Source of the DNA: Thiothrix sp.
GTDB lineage: Bacteria; Pseudomonadota; Gammaproteobacteria; Thiotrichales; Thiotrichaceae
DNA length: 64,000 nt
Direction of reading: 5' to 3'
Assembly: GCA_020442915.1 (NCBI GenBank)
Contig: JAGRJD010000023.1
Coordinates: forward strand, 19,014 to 83,013
Shown here: positions 9,278 to 18,929 of the stretch, in pieces
How the letters are laid out: each line of letters starts with the position of its first letter
Position numbering within the stretch: position 1 is the first letter of the stretch
The notes under the pieces: model-generated
Seen by the model: only the letters and a program-made list of their open reading frames with translations
Told to the model about the DNA's origin: nothing
Database searches by the model: none
Program-made: the position numbers and the translations under genes

Positions 9278-9435
9278 TGTCGCCGGCTATGCAGGATCGT
9301 GGCTTCGGTCCTATCGAGAAATTCATTATAACTGATTGTTTTTAATTGATTATAGTTTTTTCCATCGGTCGGATTTCTGCACCGGAGGTAGCGGATATGA
9401 TAAGCTCCTATTTTTCATAAATAAAAATATTCAAT

Positions 9436-10020
9436 ATGAATACCGGAATTCTGGTGTTTTTTGCACTGCTTGGTGGTCTGTTTTTATGGGGTGTGACCCT
9501 TTACAATCGCCTGGTTCTGCTGAAAAACAATTCAAAAAAAGCCTGGAGTAACATTGATGTGCTGTTGAAACAGCGCAATGAGGAGCTGCCCAAGCTCATC
9601 AGCGTCTGCAAGGAGCACATGAAATACGAGCAGGAAACCCTGCAGCGTGTGATTGCCGCTCGTACCAAGGTGGACATGGCCATCAAGTCGCAGGACATTG
9701 CCGCGCTGGGTGCTGCCGAAGCACAGATGCAGCTGGGACTGGGGCACCTGTTCGCTGTGGCGGAAGATTATCCGGAGCTCAAGGCCAGTGAGGCCTTCCT
9801 GCAGCTGCAGGCGCGTATCAGCATGCTGGAGGACAGCATTGCCGACCGGCGCGAGTTCTACAATGACAGTGCCGCCATCAACAACACCCGCATCGAGCAG
9901 TTTCCGGATATCATCATCGCCCGGATGTTCAGTTTCAAATCCTTCAAGCTGATGCGCTTCAGTGCGGCGGAAAAACAGGATGTCAATGTGGCCGCCCATT
10001 TCAATGGTCTGGCCCCCTGA
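9436..10020 (+). CDS. LemA family protein
   Basis: A 194-residue protein. One N-terminal membrane helix (residues 3-22) is followed by YNRLVLLKNNSKKAWSNIDVLLKQRN, a signature of the LemA family, and a long helical cytoplasmic or periplasmic region. LemA proteins are widespread membrane-anchored helical-bundle proteins of uncertain function. The next gene is a GIDE-like protein starting 15 bases later, a pairing also seen in other bacteria. Several upstream ATGs in other frames were ignored because only this frame has the LemA signature. Confidence 0.9.
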   Translation: MNTGILVFFALLGGLFLWGVTLYNRLVLLKNNSKKAWSNIDVLLKQRNEELPKLISVCKEHMKYEQETLQRVIAARTKVDMAIKSQDIAALGAAEAQMQLGLGHLFAVAEDYPELKASEAFLQLQARISMLEDSIADRREFYNDSAAINNTRIEQFPDIIIARMFSFKSFKLMRFSAAEKQDVNVAAHFNGLAP

Positions 10021-10035
10021 TCGGCATGTAGCGGC

Positions 10036-10914
10036 ATGGCATTTCCCCATGAACTGAACAGCCGCTGCCGCAGGTCCGGCAGCTATAACCCGCTCACCCT
10101 GTGGCGACGAGCCGGTATACTTGCCCGTGCTGCCAACGGGTTTTTCATCCTGAGCTGGGCGATACTGGCTGGTGTTGTGGTTCATTACCGGGGTGAGCAG
10201 GCCCTGTTTTTTCTGGCGCTCTGCAATTTCGGGTTTTCACAGGCCTATTACCGCCGTTACCGCCTGATCGAAGATACGCCGACCACCCGCCTCGGCACTG
10301 GTGCGCAGGGGTATGTGGAACTGCAGGGTCAGGTCTGTGCCGTCGATGCCACCCGTTATCAGGGCTGTCCGGAATTACCGGTCAATGTCTGGTCAGCCGG
10401 CCTGAATGAGGAGCAGCCGTTTTACCTGGATGACGGCAAGGGACGCTGCCTGCTGTATCCGGGGGCTGCCGAAATGGTTGTGCGTCCGGCAGATACCCAC
10501 CTGTACTGGCTGCCGGCCATTTATCCGGGCCAGACCCTGTATGTTCTGGGCGAGATGCGCACCGTCAGCAGTACGGCTGACCATGCCTCCAGCCTGCGGA
10601 AGCAGACCGGGCAGATACTGGCTCGCTGGAAGGCCCGTCCGGATGTGCTGCTGGAAGCCTATGACACGGACGGCAATGGTGTGCTGGATCAGCAGGAATG
10701 GCAGGCGGTACGCATCCGGGCCGGTGCTGTGGCCCGGCAGGCGTTGCAGCAGGAAACACGGCTCCCACCCACGCACGTGATTGACCGCAGTCGGGATGGA
10801 CGCCTGTTCATGATCACCAATATCCCCCCGACAGAACTGGCGCTGCGTTTCCGGGTAGCCGCCTGGCTGCATGGCCTGGCCTGGATCGGCCTGATGCTGG
10901 CATCACTGCGCTGA
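10036..10914 (+). CDS. GIDE-domain-like membrane protein with an EF-hand-like loop
   Basis: A 292-residue protein with N-terminal helices (about residues 30-50 and 53-68) and a C-terminal helix (272-290). The central part, beginning IEDTPTTRLGTGAQGYVELQGQV, resembles the bacterial GIDE domain of E3-ubiquitin-ligase-like membrane proteins often found next to LemA. Around residues 214-223 the sequence DTDGNGVLDQ is a canonical EF-hand calcium-binding loop. This is followed by QEW and a second aspartate-rich segment. No RING motif is present, so ligase activity is not implied. It probably acts with the preceding LemA protein; its role is unknown. Confidence 0.65.
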   Translation: MAFPHELNSRCRRSGSYNPLTLWRRAGILARAANGFFILSWAILAGVVVHYRGEQALFFLALCNFGFSQAYYRRYRLIEDTPTTRLGTGAQGYVELQGQVCAVDATRYQGCPELPVNVWSAGLNEEQPFYLDDGKGRCLLYPGAAEMVVRPADTHLYWLPAIYPGQTLYVLGEMRTVSSTADHASSLRKQTGQILARWKARPDVLLEAYDTDGNGVLDQQEWQAVRIRAGAVARQALQQETRLPPTHVIDRSRDGRLFMITNIPPTELALRFRVAAWLHGLAWIGLMLASLR

Positions 10915-10932
10915 ACCCGGTTCCTGCTATCC

Positions 10933-11541
10933 TCAGCCGCCCAGTACCAGGCTGAGCGCAATACTCCACATCACGACGCCGACGCCCATGTCCAGATAGC
11001 GCCAGCTGCGGGGATCGGCAAACCAGGGGGCCAGCCTGCGCCCGCCCCACACCAGCCCCAGAAACCAGCTGATGGAGGCCAGATATGCCCCCAGGGCAAA
11101 CCATGATGACGCTTTTCCGGGCAGCTGGCCACCGATACTGCCCAGTAATACCACCGTATCCAGATACACATGCGGATTCAGCAGGCTGATACCGGTTGCG
11201 GTCAGCACGGCGGTTCTGGCGGTCAGCGGTTTGAGGCGCTCTGTATTCAGGCTTTCCGGCTGCAGGGCACGGCGAAAGGCCAGCAGGCCGTACAGGAACA
11301 GGAATGCCGCCCCACCCCAGCGTGCCAGTGCCAGCAGCAGGCTGCTGCGCTGGATCAGGCTGCCCAGCCCCCAGACACCGGCAGTGATCAGGATGATATC
11401 AATCAGGATGCAGATTCCGGCCACCAGCCAGGCATGCTGGTTGCGCAGGGCACAGCTGAGCACAAAGGCATTCTGGGCGCCGATGGCGATGATCAGCCCG
11501 GCACCGACCCCGAAACCTTTCAGGATGGCGAGCGATTCCAT
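10933..11541 (-). CDS. LysE/ArgO-type amino-acid exporter
   Basis: A 202-residue protein with about six membrane helices. The N-terminal GFGVGAGLIIAIGAQNAFVL and the central SLLNPHVYLDTVVLLGSIG are hallmark LysE/ArgO segments. The family exports basic amino acids (lysine, arginine). The start at 11541 overlaps the stop of the upstream aminotransferase gene by one base, so the two may be co-translated. The remembered ArgO proteins are similar in length (about 200-210). Confidence 0.88.
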   Translation of the reverse strand: MESLAILKGFGVGAGLIIAIGAQNAFVLSCALRNQHAWLVAGICILIDIILITAGVWGLGSLIQRSSLLLALARWGGAAFLFLYGLLAFRRALQPESLNTERLKPLTARTAVLTATGISLLNPHVYLDTVVLLGSIGGQLPGKASSWFALGAYLASISWFLGLVWGGRRLAPWFADPRSWRYLDMGVGVVMWSIALSLVLGG

Positions 11542-12812
11542 CAGGCCAGTACTTGATCCAGTACTGTCAGCAGCTGCTGCAGCTCCTCCGGGGTGGTGTA
11601 ATGGACAAATGACAGCCGCACCACCCCGGTTTCCGGTGCTTCTCCCATGGCTTCAATACAGCGCCAGGCATAAAAGTGTCCGGCTCCGGCCATGATGCCG
11701 CGTGCGCTGAGCGCCACCCCCAGTGTCGGTGCACTGTGCCTGCGGGCTACGAAGGCCACAGTAGCCGCCCGGATGGAGGCATCGGCCGGTCCGAGCAGGC
11801 GCACATCCCGGCGGGCAGACAGGTAATCCAGCAGCGGCGTCAGGAGTTCGGTTTCCGCCTCCCGGAACAGGGTCCGCAGCTGCTGTGCCTTGAGGCTGAC
11901 AGGTGTGGGTGCCGTGCGGGTAGCGACGCCACCAAAGTGATGCGCATGCACGGCATCGAAATAGTCCGGCACGCCATTGCTGGCGGCTACCTGGGCATGA
12001 TCGGGGCCTGCCGGATTGAATTCCTTGTGGATCACGCCCTTGTTGAAGAAGTGGCCCTGATTACCCAGTAATTCTGCCAGCGGGCGGCTGAGGGTCATGA
12101 CACCCTGATGCGGACCGAAGGTCTTGTAGAGTGAAAACAGGTACACATCCGCCCCCAGGGCCCGCACATCCGGAAAGCCGTGGCCGGCGTAAGACACGCC
12201 ATCCACCACCGTGAAAATGCCTGCCGCTCTGGCTTTATGGCAGATGGCCGCCACCGGATTGAGGTGTGCCACCACATTGGAACAATGGGTGAAGGCCAGC
12301 AGGCGGGTACGCTCACTGAACAGCTGATCCAGCTGTGCCGGGTCCAGTTGGCCCGACGCCGGATCCAGCTGCCACTCCCGGATCACCAGGCCGTCATCGG
12401 CCAGCCTGCGCCAGACACCGCTGTTGGCTTCATGGTCCTGATTGGTGACGATGATTTCATCACCCGGTTTGAGCACCTTGCGGAAAGCCTGTGCCAGTAC
12501 GGCGGTATTCTGGGAGGTGGATGGCCCCAGATGAACCGCATCCGGAGTGAGGTTGAGGTATTCTGCCAGCCGCCCATAGGCCTGGTCCATCTGTTGTCCG
12601 GCCAGCGCTGAAGCCTTGAAGCTGTAATAAGGCTGTACTTTGGTCTGGCGATAATAGTCGCACAGGCGTCCGATCACCTGCCGGCAGGCGTAGGAGCCAC
12701 CGGCATTCTCGAAATGGGCCTGCCCCTGCAGGCCGGGTTCCTCAAAGGCGGGAAACTGGCTGCGCACGAAAGGACGGTCCAGCCGGGGCCGGAAATCAGG
12801 TTGGTTCTGCAT
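11541..12812 (-). CDS. Class V aminotransferase / cysteine-desulfurase-like PLP enzyme
   Basis: A 423-residue fold-type I PLP enzyme. HFENAGGSYA near residues 33-42, GPSTSQNTAVLAQAF and the PLP lysine in SLYKTFGPHQG (near residue 230) fit the class V (NifS/CsdA-like) group. A desulfurase would need a catalytic cysteine in a flexible C-terminal loop, and none is evident, so the true reaction is uncertain. No suf or isc genes are nearby. The gene is coupled to a LysE-type exporter, which may hint at amino-acid metabolism. Confidence 0.8.
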   Translation of the reverse strand: MQNQPDFRPRLDRPFVRSQFPAFEEPGLQGQAHFENAGGSYACRQVIGRLCDYYRQTKVQPYYSFKASALAGQQMDQAYGRLAEYLNLTPDAVHLGPSTSQNTAVLAQAFRKVLKPGDEIIVTNQDHEANSGVWRRLADDGLVIREWQLDPASGQLDPAQLDQLFSERTRLLAFTHCSNVVAHLNPVAAICHKARAAGIFTVVDGVSYAGHGFPDVRALGADVYLFSLYKTFGPHQGVMTLSRPLAELLGNQGHFFNKGVIHKEFNPAGPDHAQVAASNGVPDYFDAVHAHHFGGVATRTAPTPVSLKAQQLRTLFREAETELLTPLLDYLSARRDVRLLGPADASIRAATVAFVARRHSAPTLGVALSARGIMAGAGHFYAWRCIEAMGEAPETGVVRLSFVHYTTPEELQQLLTVLDQVLA

Positions 12813-12924
12813 GAATGTTCTCCACGAGTGAGACAGCAGTGATAACAGATTCAGTCAGACATGGGAAGCCCGGATGGCAGCTTCCGGTTTCCCCCTGTAA
12901 ACGGCTGTGGCATCATGCGCGCGC

Positions 12925-14730
12925 ATGAACATGCTGCAGGCTCAAGAGATTCTCCACTCGGTTTATGGTTATGACGATTTTCGCCTGAACCAGCGCGACA
13001 TCATTGCCTCCCTGCTGGCCGGAACGGATGTGCTGGCCCTGATGCCGACCGGGGGCGGCAAATCCTTGTGTTACCAGATTCCGGCGCTGGTACGCTCCGG
13101 TGTCGGGATTGTGGTATCACCCCTGATTGCCCTGATGCAGGATCAGGTTGACGCCCTGAAGCAGCTGGGCCTGCGGGCGGCTTTTCTTAATTCCACCCTG
13201 GACCATGCCAGTGCCCAGGCCGTTGAGCGTGCATTGCAGGCCGGAGAGCTGGACCTGCTGTATGTTGCGCCCGAACGCCTGCTGACCGGACGTCTGCTCA
13301 GCCTGCTGGACCGGACACCACTGGCGCTGTTTGCTATTGACGAGGCGCATTGTGTTTCCCAGTGGGGTCATGATTTCCGGCCCGAATACCAGAAGCTTTC
13401 CGTACTGGCCGAACGCTATCCGCAGGTGCCACGCATTGCCCTGACGGCCACCGCCGACCAGCGTACCCGGCAGGAGATCATCAGCCAGTTGCAGCTGGAA
13501 CAGGCCGATATCTACATCAACAGCTTCGACCGTCCCAACATCACCTATACCCTTCATGAAGGCCAGAATGCCCGTCAGCAGCTGTGGCGCTTTATTGATA
13601 CCTATCATTACCGTGATGCCGGCATTGTGTACTGCCTGTCACGCAAGAAGGTGGAGGCGGTGGCGGCATGGCTGTCGGAGCAGGGCCGCATTGCACTGCC
13701 CTATCATGCCGGGCTGAATGCGCAGGTTCGGCAGGCGCATCAGGAGCGCTTTCTGCGGGAGGATGGGGTGATCATTGTCGCCACCATCGCTTTCGGTATG
13801 GGCATCGACAAGCCGGATGTGCGTTTTGTGGCACATCTGAACCTGCCCAAAAGCATTGAAGCCTATTACCAGGAAACCGGGCGGGCCGGGCGGGATGGTG
13901 AGCCGGCGAATGCCTGGATGGCTTACGGGCTGCAGGATGTGATCACCCTGCGCCAGATGATGACGGATTCCAGAGCCAGCGAGCAGCAGAAACGGGTCGA
14001 GCATCACAAGCTGGAGGCCATGCTCGGGCTGTGTGAGATGACCACCTGCCGCCGGGTGGCACTGCTGGATTATTTCGGTGAGCAGGGAACCGAAGCCTGC
14101 GGCAACTGTGATAATTGCCTGCATCCGCCGGAAAGCTGGGATGGAACCGTGGCAGCCCAGAAAGCGCTGTCCTGTGTCTATCGCACCGGCCAGCGTTTCG
14201 GGGTCAATTATCTGGTGGAGGTGCTGCTGGGGCGTGCTGATGAACGTATCCGTCAGTTCGGGCATGACAGCCTGAGCACCTTTGGCATCGGCCATGAACA
14301 CGGCCAGAGTGAGTGGCGTACCATTTTCCGGCAGCTGATTGCGCTGGGCTACCTGAGTGTGGATCTGGATGGTCATGGTGCATTGCGGCTGACGGAAAAG
14401 TCACGCCCCCTGCTGCGTGGGGAAATCAGTCTGCAGCTGCGTCATGACCGGGCTGTGGAAAAAAAGCAGAAGCAGAAAGCGCAGAAGGCCGGGGGGATTG
14501 TGCGTACCGAAGATCAGCCCCTGTGGGAAGCCCTGCGCCAGCTGCGCCTGCGTCTGGCACAGGAGCAGGGTGTGCCACCGTATGTGATTTTTCATGACAG
14601 CACCCTGATGCAGATGGTGGTTCAGCGCCCCCGGTCACTGGCCGGGCTGGGCATGATCTCCGGTATCGGTGAGCAGAAGCGGGAACGGTACGGGCAGGCT
14701 TTTCTGGAGGCAATACAGGCGCATAACTGA
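12925..14730 (+). CDS. recQ: ATP-dependent DNA helicase RecQ
   Basis: A protein of about 601 residues from the ATG at 12925; a GTG at 12907 would add six residues, and neither start has a clear ribosome-binding site. Helicase motifs are MPTGGGKSLCYQ (Walker A), FAIDEAHCVSQWGHDFRP (DEAH box), ALTATAD and QETGRAGRDG. A four-cysteine zinc site (CEMTTC and CGNCDNC) follows, then a winged-helix region and a C-terminal HRDC domain (about residues 530-600). RecQ unwinds DNA 3'-5' in recombination and replication repair. It is transcribed alone, divergent from the aminotransferase gene. Confidence 0.95.
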   Translation: MNMLQAQEILHSVYGYDDFRLNQRDIIASLLAGTDVLALMPTGGGKSLCYQIPALVRSGVGIVVSPLIALMQDQVDALKQLGLRAAFLNSTLDHASAQAVERALQAGELDLLYVAPERLLTGRLLSLLDRTPLALFAIDEAHCVSQWGHDFRPEYQKLSVLAERYPQVPRIALTATADQRTRQEIISQLQLEQADIYINSFDRPNITYTLHEGQNARQQLWRFIDTYHYRDAGIVYCLSRKKVEAVAAWLSEQGRIALPYHAGLNAQVRQAHQERFLREDGVIIVATIAFGMGIDKPDVRFVAHLNLPKSIEAYYQETGRAGRDGEPANAWMAYGLQDVITLRQMMTDSRASEQQKRVEHHKLEAMLGLCEMTTCRRVALLDYFGEQGTEACGNCDNCLHPPESWDGTVAAQKALSCVYRTGQRFGVNYLVEVLLGRADERIRQFGHDSLSTFGIGHEHGQSEWRTIFRQLIALGYLSVDLDGHGALRLTEKSRPLLRGEISLQLRHDRAVEKKQKQKAQKAGGIVRTEDQPLWEALRQLRLRLAQEQGVPPYVIFHDSTLMQMVVQRPRSLAGLGMISGIGEQKRERYGQAFLEAIQAHN

Positions 14731-14849
14731 AGCTGTGGGGGAATGAAAAACTTTTTCGCCCGTGCTCAGTCTGCAGCAAGCAAAACGTACTATAATGAAG
14801 CTGTTGTTTAAGGAAATGGCTTTAAAATAAAAACAAAGCCGAAAGCTCA

Positions 14850-14927
14850 GGAAGCCAGATGTCTTGCGGGTATGCTCCTCCTCCGATCAAGACGTTCTCC
14901 TCCCGTACCCAGGGCATCTGGTCTTCC
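14850..14927 (+). ncRNA. Candidate structured RNA in the leader of the symporter gene
   Basis: This lies in the 326-bp gap between recQ and the symporter. GGAAGCCAGATG (14850-14861) can pair with CATCTGGtCTTCC (14915-14927) as a 12-bp stem with one bulged T. Inside it, TCTTG (14862-14866) complements CAAGA (14888-14892), and GGGTA (14868-14872) complements TACCC (14906-14910). The order of these pairs would make a pseudoknot. A TATAAT at 14791-14796 could be the -10 of its promoter. I do not recognise a known riboswitch class. The rest of the gap is featureless. Confidence 0.3.
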
Positions 14928-15056
14928 TTTCCTCTGTCTCGCCCCGTCTCTGTCCCCGCCTGTTTTCCGGATTTTCCCGTGCCGGACATGCGAACCGGCG
15001 TATCAGTCTGTTAATATCCCCCCGTTGTTGAAGTTTCCCGACCGTAAGGATCTGCA

Positions 15057-16442
15057 ATGGGTTATGAACTGTCTTTCCTGATAGCCATCGTTGCGCTGCT
15101 GTCGATCATGCTCAGCCCCCTGGCCAGAACGCCGGCGGTGTTTTTCAGCGGGCAGTCACCGGAAGGTAGAAGCCCTGATTTATGGACGCTCACTTTTTCG
15201 ATGGTGAGCAGCTGGCTGTTGGCCCGTTCACTGCTGAATGCCGCGTTGCTGGGGTTTTTTTTCGGAGTCTGGGGGGTGCTGGCCTGTGCAGCCTATTACC
15301 TTTCGTTCTGGGTGGCGCGCTGGATCATCAATCGCATCCGTTTTGAACAGGGCTACAGCAATATTCAGACTTGGCTTTATGACCGCTTCGGCAGCTGGGG
15401 GCCGGCCTGCTACAATTTCGTTGCCTATCTGCGCCTGATCAGCGAGGTGGCGGGCAGTCTGCTGGTAGTGGGGGTGCTGATGGGGAATGAGGGCAGCGGC
15501 TCCTATATCCTGGCAGTACTTGCTGTTGCGCTGGTGACACTGGTCTATTCGCTCATGGGCGGCATGTCTGCATCCTTGCGTACCGATCTGTTCCAGTGGC
15601 TGATTTTTGCCGGTATCACCCTGTTTCTGATACTGCTGGTGGTGGGAAACGGTGGCCTTGAGTTCCACCATCTGCTGCGGGAGCCCTTCGCCGTTAACGC
15701 CCCCGGCCCGGTACTGCTGGCTGCGATCATGCTGCAGATATGGAGTTTTCCCCTGCATGATCCGGTCCTGATGGACCGGGGTTTTCTGGCGGGCCGCGAG
15801 ACCACCCGACGGGCCTATTCCCGCGCTGGCTGGATTGGCATGGCCTGCATTGTGCTGTTCGGCATGCTGGGGGTGCTGGCGGGCGGGGCTGCTGACCCCG
15901 GCGAGTCACTGCTGGCAGCGCTGCAGCGTCTGCTGGGAACCCCGGCCATGTTCCTGTTCAGTGCGGCCCTGATCATCGTTGCCATGGCCGGTATTGATGG
16001 TGCCCTGGCCAGCTCGGCCCGGCTGATGGCGGTGGACATGCGTGCCATCATGCCCAATCTGGCCAATGGCCGGTTGGCCATGGTGATTACCCTGCTGCTG
16101 GGACTGATCGTAATGTTTCTAGGCCGGCAGGATCCGTTCATGGCCATGGCTCTGAGCGGGATTGTGTCCATGTACCTGTCGCCAGTGGTATTTTTCAGCC
16201 TGCTGAACCGGCGTCAGGACATTCCGGTCTGGAGCTATGTCGGCAGCTGCCTGCTGGCCCTGGCAGGGGCGTTGCTGTATTTCCTGGAAGCACGGGGCCA
16301 GACAGTGTTGCTGGGGGAGATGCATAACCATACCCGGCTGCTGCTGATCTGTTTCGGACTGTTTGTGGGCTGCAACCTGCTGTTCTGGGTCGGTGGGCGG
16401 CTGGCGTATGCCGTGCGCATGCGCCCCCAGGGATCGTTGTAG
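15057..16442 (+). CDS. Sodium:solute symporter (SSS family) protein
   Basis: A 461-residue, highly hydrophobic protein with about 12-13 helices. LVYSLMGGMSASLRTDLFQW (about residues 162-181) matches the conserved helix-5 region (GG..A...TD..Q) of sodium/solute symporters. It would import an organic solute with sodium. The substrate is not predictable from the sequence. It is transcribed alone after a 326-bp leader that may be structured. AAGGAT lies at the right distance before the ATG at 15057. Confidence 0.8.
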   Translation: MGYELSFLIAIVALLSIMLSPLARTPAVFFSGQSPEGRSPDLWTLTFSMVSSWLLARSLLNAALLGFFFGVWGVLACAAYYLSFWVARWIINRIRFEQGYSNIQTWLYDRFGSWGPACYNFVAYLRLISEVAGSLLVVGVLMGNEGSGSYILAVLAVALVTLVYSLMGGMSASLRTDLFQWLIFAGITLFLILLVVGNGGLEFHHLLREPFAVNAPGPVLLAAIMLQIWSFPLHDPVLMDRGFLAGRETTRRAYSRAGWIGMACIVLFGMLGVLAGGAADPGESLLAALQRLLGTPAMFLFSAALIIVAMAGIDGALASSARLMAVDMRAIMPNLANGRLAMVITLLLGLIVMFLGRQDPFMAMALSGIVSMYLSPVVFFSLLNRRQDIPVWSYVGSCLLALAGALLYFLEARGQTVLLGEMHNHTRLLLICFGLFVGCNLLFWVGGRLAYAVRMRPQGSL

Positions 16443-16567
16443 GGGGATCGGGGCGGGTTTTTCATTAAAAATCCGCTGCTCCGGACAAATTACCGTCATA
16501 ATGCTTGCCAGTGTCTGGCCGCCTGTGTTCTGCTTTGTACGGCGTAATATCCACAGGAAGAACGTCC

Positions 16568-16891
16568 ATGAAACACCGCCTTATTGCTGCCGGTCTGGTG
16601 CTGGCCGCGACCGCTGCCCTTGGTGCCTGCAGCACGTCCCCGGACCCGGAAGTCTCCGGAACCGGCCCGGTGATCACCGGATCTGATGCCGATGCCAGCG
16701 GGCCGGACTGGGCCGTGAATGAAGCCGGCAAACCGCACACCCATGTGGTCGACATTCCCGACTGCCCCGGCGGGCCGCATACCTTCACCCATGTGCATGA
16801 AGGCGAGCTGGCGCAGGTCGGCCTGCACCGGCATGATGGCTGCTTCACCTGCCCGGAGCAGCCGCTGGTGAACCGGCTGCTGCAGCAGTAA
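16568..16891 (+). CDS. Small histidine-rich lipoprotein
   Basis: The ATG at 16568 follows CAGGAAG and gives a 107-residue protein. A signal peptide ends in the lipobox LGAC (cysteine near residue 20). The mature part contains several histidine clusters (HTHVVDIPDCP, HTFTHVHEG, LHRHDGC) and four cysteines, suggestive of metal binding. I do not recognise a family. It lies 31 bases before the carboxylase gene and could share its transcript, but a functional link is not obvious. Confidence 0.6.
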   Translation: MKHRLIAAGLVLAATAALGACSTSPDPEVSGTGPVITGSDADASGPDWAVNEAGKPHTHVVDIPDCPGGPHTFTHVHEGELAQVGLHRHDGCFTCPEQPLVNRLLQQ

Positions 16892-16922
16892 CCACCCTGT
16901 CAGACAAGCAGCCGGTCCCGCC

Positions 16923-18929
16923 ATGTTCACCACCCTCCTGATCGCCAACCGGGGCGAAATCGCCTGCCGTGTCGCCCGTACTGCCCGCCGCATGGGCATC
17001 CGGACCGTGGCGGTTTTTTCAGACGCTGATCGTGATGCCCTGCATGTCAGGGCCTGTGACGAGGCTTTTCATATCGGAGCCGCTGCTGCTGCCGACAGTT
17101 ACCTGCGGGGAGATAACATTCTGGAAGTCGCCCGGCGCAGTGGTGCCAGGGCCATCCACCCCGGTTATGGCTTTTTGTCGGAAAATGCCGGTTTTGCCCG
17201 TGCCTGTGCGGAAGCCGGCATCGTGTTCATCGGCCCGCCGGTCGCAGCCATTGAGGCCATGGGCTCCAAAAGTGCGGCCAAGGCCATTATGACAAAGGCC
17301 GGGGTACCGCTGATACCGGGTTATCACGGTGCCGGACAGACGGATGATGAGCTGCGGCAGCACTCGCAGGCCGTTGGCTATCCGCAGTTGATCAAGGCTG
17401 CAGCGGGTGGCGGTGGCAGGGGCATGCGTGTGGTGATGCAGGCCGGGGAATTTGAAGCGGCCCTGCAGTCGGCACGGCGTGAGGCCAGAGCCGCCTTCGG
17501 GGATGAGCAGATGCTGATCGAACGTTACCTGCATGCGCCCCGGCATGTGGAGCTGCAGGTGTTTGCCGATACTCACGGGCAGGTGGTACACCTGTTTGAG
17601 CGTGACTGTTCGATCCAGCGCCGGCACCAGAAAGTGATCGAAGAAGCACCGGCACCGGGCATGACGGCAGCCCTGCGCACTGCCATGGGGGATGCCGCCA
17701 TCAGTGCCGCCCGAGCCATCGCCTATGAAGGGGCCGGTACGGTGGAGTTCCTGCTTGAGCAGACGGGTGCCTTCTATTTCATGGAAATGAACACCCGCCT
17801 GCAGGTTGAACATCCGGTCACGGAAATGGTTTCGGGCCAGGATCTGGTCGAGTGGCAGCTGCGTGTGGCGGCTGGTGAACCGTTGCCGCTGCAGCAGGCA
17901 CAATTGCAGCTGCGGGGGCATGCGTTCGAGGCGCGTGTGTATGCCGAGGTGCCGGAACGGGATTTTCTGCCGGCTACCGGTACGCTGGAATACCTGCAGA
18001 TGCCGGCGGAAACGGCCGGGGTGCGGATTGATACCGGTGTGAGCCAGGGGGATGCAGTCAGTGTGCATTATGATCCGATGCTTGCCAAGCTGATTGTCTG
18101 GGGTGAGGATCGCGGAATGGCCCTGCAACGGCTGCAGCAGGCACTGGCTGGCTGCCGCATTGCCGGGGTGACAACCAATCTGGCATTTCTGTCCACCCTG
18201 TGTGCCCTGGAGGATTTTGCACAGGCCCGGCTGGATACCGGTTTCATCGACCGGCATCGGGGGACCCTGTTTCCGGTGTCGGAGACCGTACCGGTACAGG
18301 TACTGGCTGCGGCCTGTCTGGCGGAGCTGTATCACCAGCAGCAACTGCAGCGGCAGGACAGCGGCAGCACCGATCCCTGGTCGCCCTGGCAGGTGACGGA
18401 TGGCTGGCACATGAACCTGGAGCACAGCCAGACCCTGATGCTGGAACAGCAGGGGCAGCGCCTGCCGGTCACGGTGCATTTCCGGCCACAGCAGCAGGCT
18501 TATGTGCTGGAAACCTCGCAGGGCCGGGAGTCGCTGGCGGGTGAGTATCTGGAGCATGGTACCCTGAGGGTCTGTTTGGGGGATCAGGTCTTTGTCACCG
18601 GTGTGTACCGGGATCTCGCCGGTTTCACGGTTTTCCATCAGGGCCGTTGCTGGCGGCTGGCTTTGCACGATCCCCTGCAGGAGGCGGATGAGCAGCAGGT
18701 ACAGGGGGGCAACCTGAGTGCACCGATGCCGGGGGTGATTGTGGCGGTTGATGTCAGTGTCGGGGATCAGGTCAGTGCCGGCCAGCGCCTGATGGTGATG
18801 GTGGCGATGAAAATGGAGCATGCGATCATCGCTCCCGATGCCGGTGAAGTGGCGGCCATTCATTTTGCGGTTGGTGATCAGGTCGGGGACGGGGATGTGT
18901 TGCTGAGTCTGGAAAGGAGACGGGCATGA
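16923..18929 (+). CDS. Biotin-dependent acyl-CoA carboxylase, biotin-containing (alpha) subunit, MccA-like
   Basis: A 668-residue protein. It has a biotin carboxylase domain (residues 1-450; LLIANRGEIACRVARTA, HPGYGFLSEN, AAGGGGRGMR, EMNTRLQVEHPVTE) and a C-terminal biotinyl domain with AMKMEH, where Lys630 is the biotin site. The length and layout fit methylcrotonyl-CoA carboxylase alpha (leucine degradation), but geranyl- or propionyl-CoA carboxylase alpha subunits look alike. No beta (carboxyltransferase) subunit is in the window. An HMG-CoA lyase, the next step but one of leucine breakdown, lies 35 kb away. The stop overlaps the next gene as ATGA. Confidence 0.85.
   Translation: MFTTLLIANRGEIACRVARTARRMGIRTVAVFSDADRDALHVRACDEAFHIGAAAAADSYLRGDNILEVARRSGARAIHPGYGFLSENAGFARACAEAGIVFIGPPVAAIEAMGSKSAAKAIMTKAGVPLIPGYHGAGQTDDELRQHSQAVGYPQLIKAAAGGGGRGMRVVMQAGEFEAALQSARREARAAFGDEQMLIERYLHAPRHVELQVFADTHGQVVHLFERDCSIQRRHQKVIEEAPAPGMTAALRTAMGDAAISAARAIAYEGAGTVEFLLEQTGAFYFMEMNTRLQVEHPVTEMVSGQDLVEWQLRVAAGEPLPLQQAQLQLRGHAFEARVYAEVPERDFLPATGTLEYLQMPAETAGVRIDTGVSQGDAVSVHYDPMLAKLIVWGEDRGMALQRLQQALAGCRIAGVTTNLAFLSTLCALEDFAQARLDTGFIDRHRGTLFPVSETVPVQVLAAACLAELYHQQQLQRQDSGSTDPWSPWQVTDGWHMNLEHSQTLMLEQQGQRLPVTVHFRPQQQAYVLETSQGRESLAGEYLEHGTLRVCLGDQVFVTGVYRDLAGFTVFHQGRCWRLALHDPLQEADEQQVQGGNLSAPMPGVIVAVDVSVGDQVSAGQRLMVMVAMKMEHAIIAPDAGEVAAIHFAVGDQVGDGDVLLSLERRRA

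Noticed and set aside
17019..18863. A 614-codon open frame antisense to the carboxylase gene
   Set aside because: It mirrors the codon bias of the real gene on the other strand; the product is Gln/His/Arg-rich with no domain, signal or ribosome-binding site.
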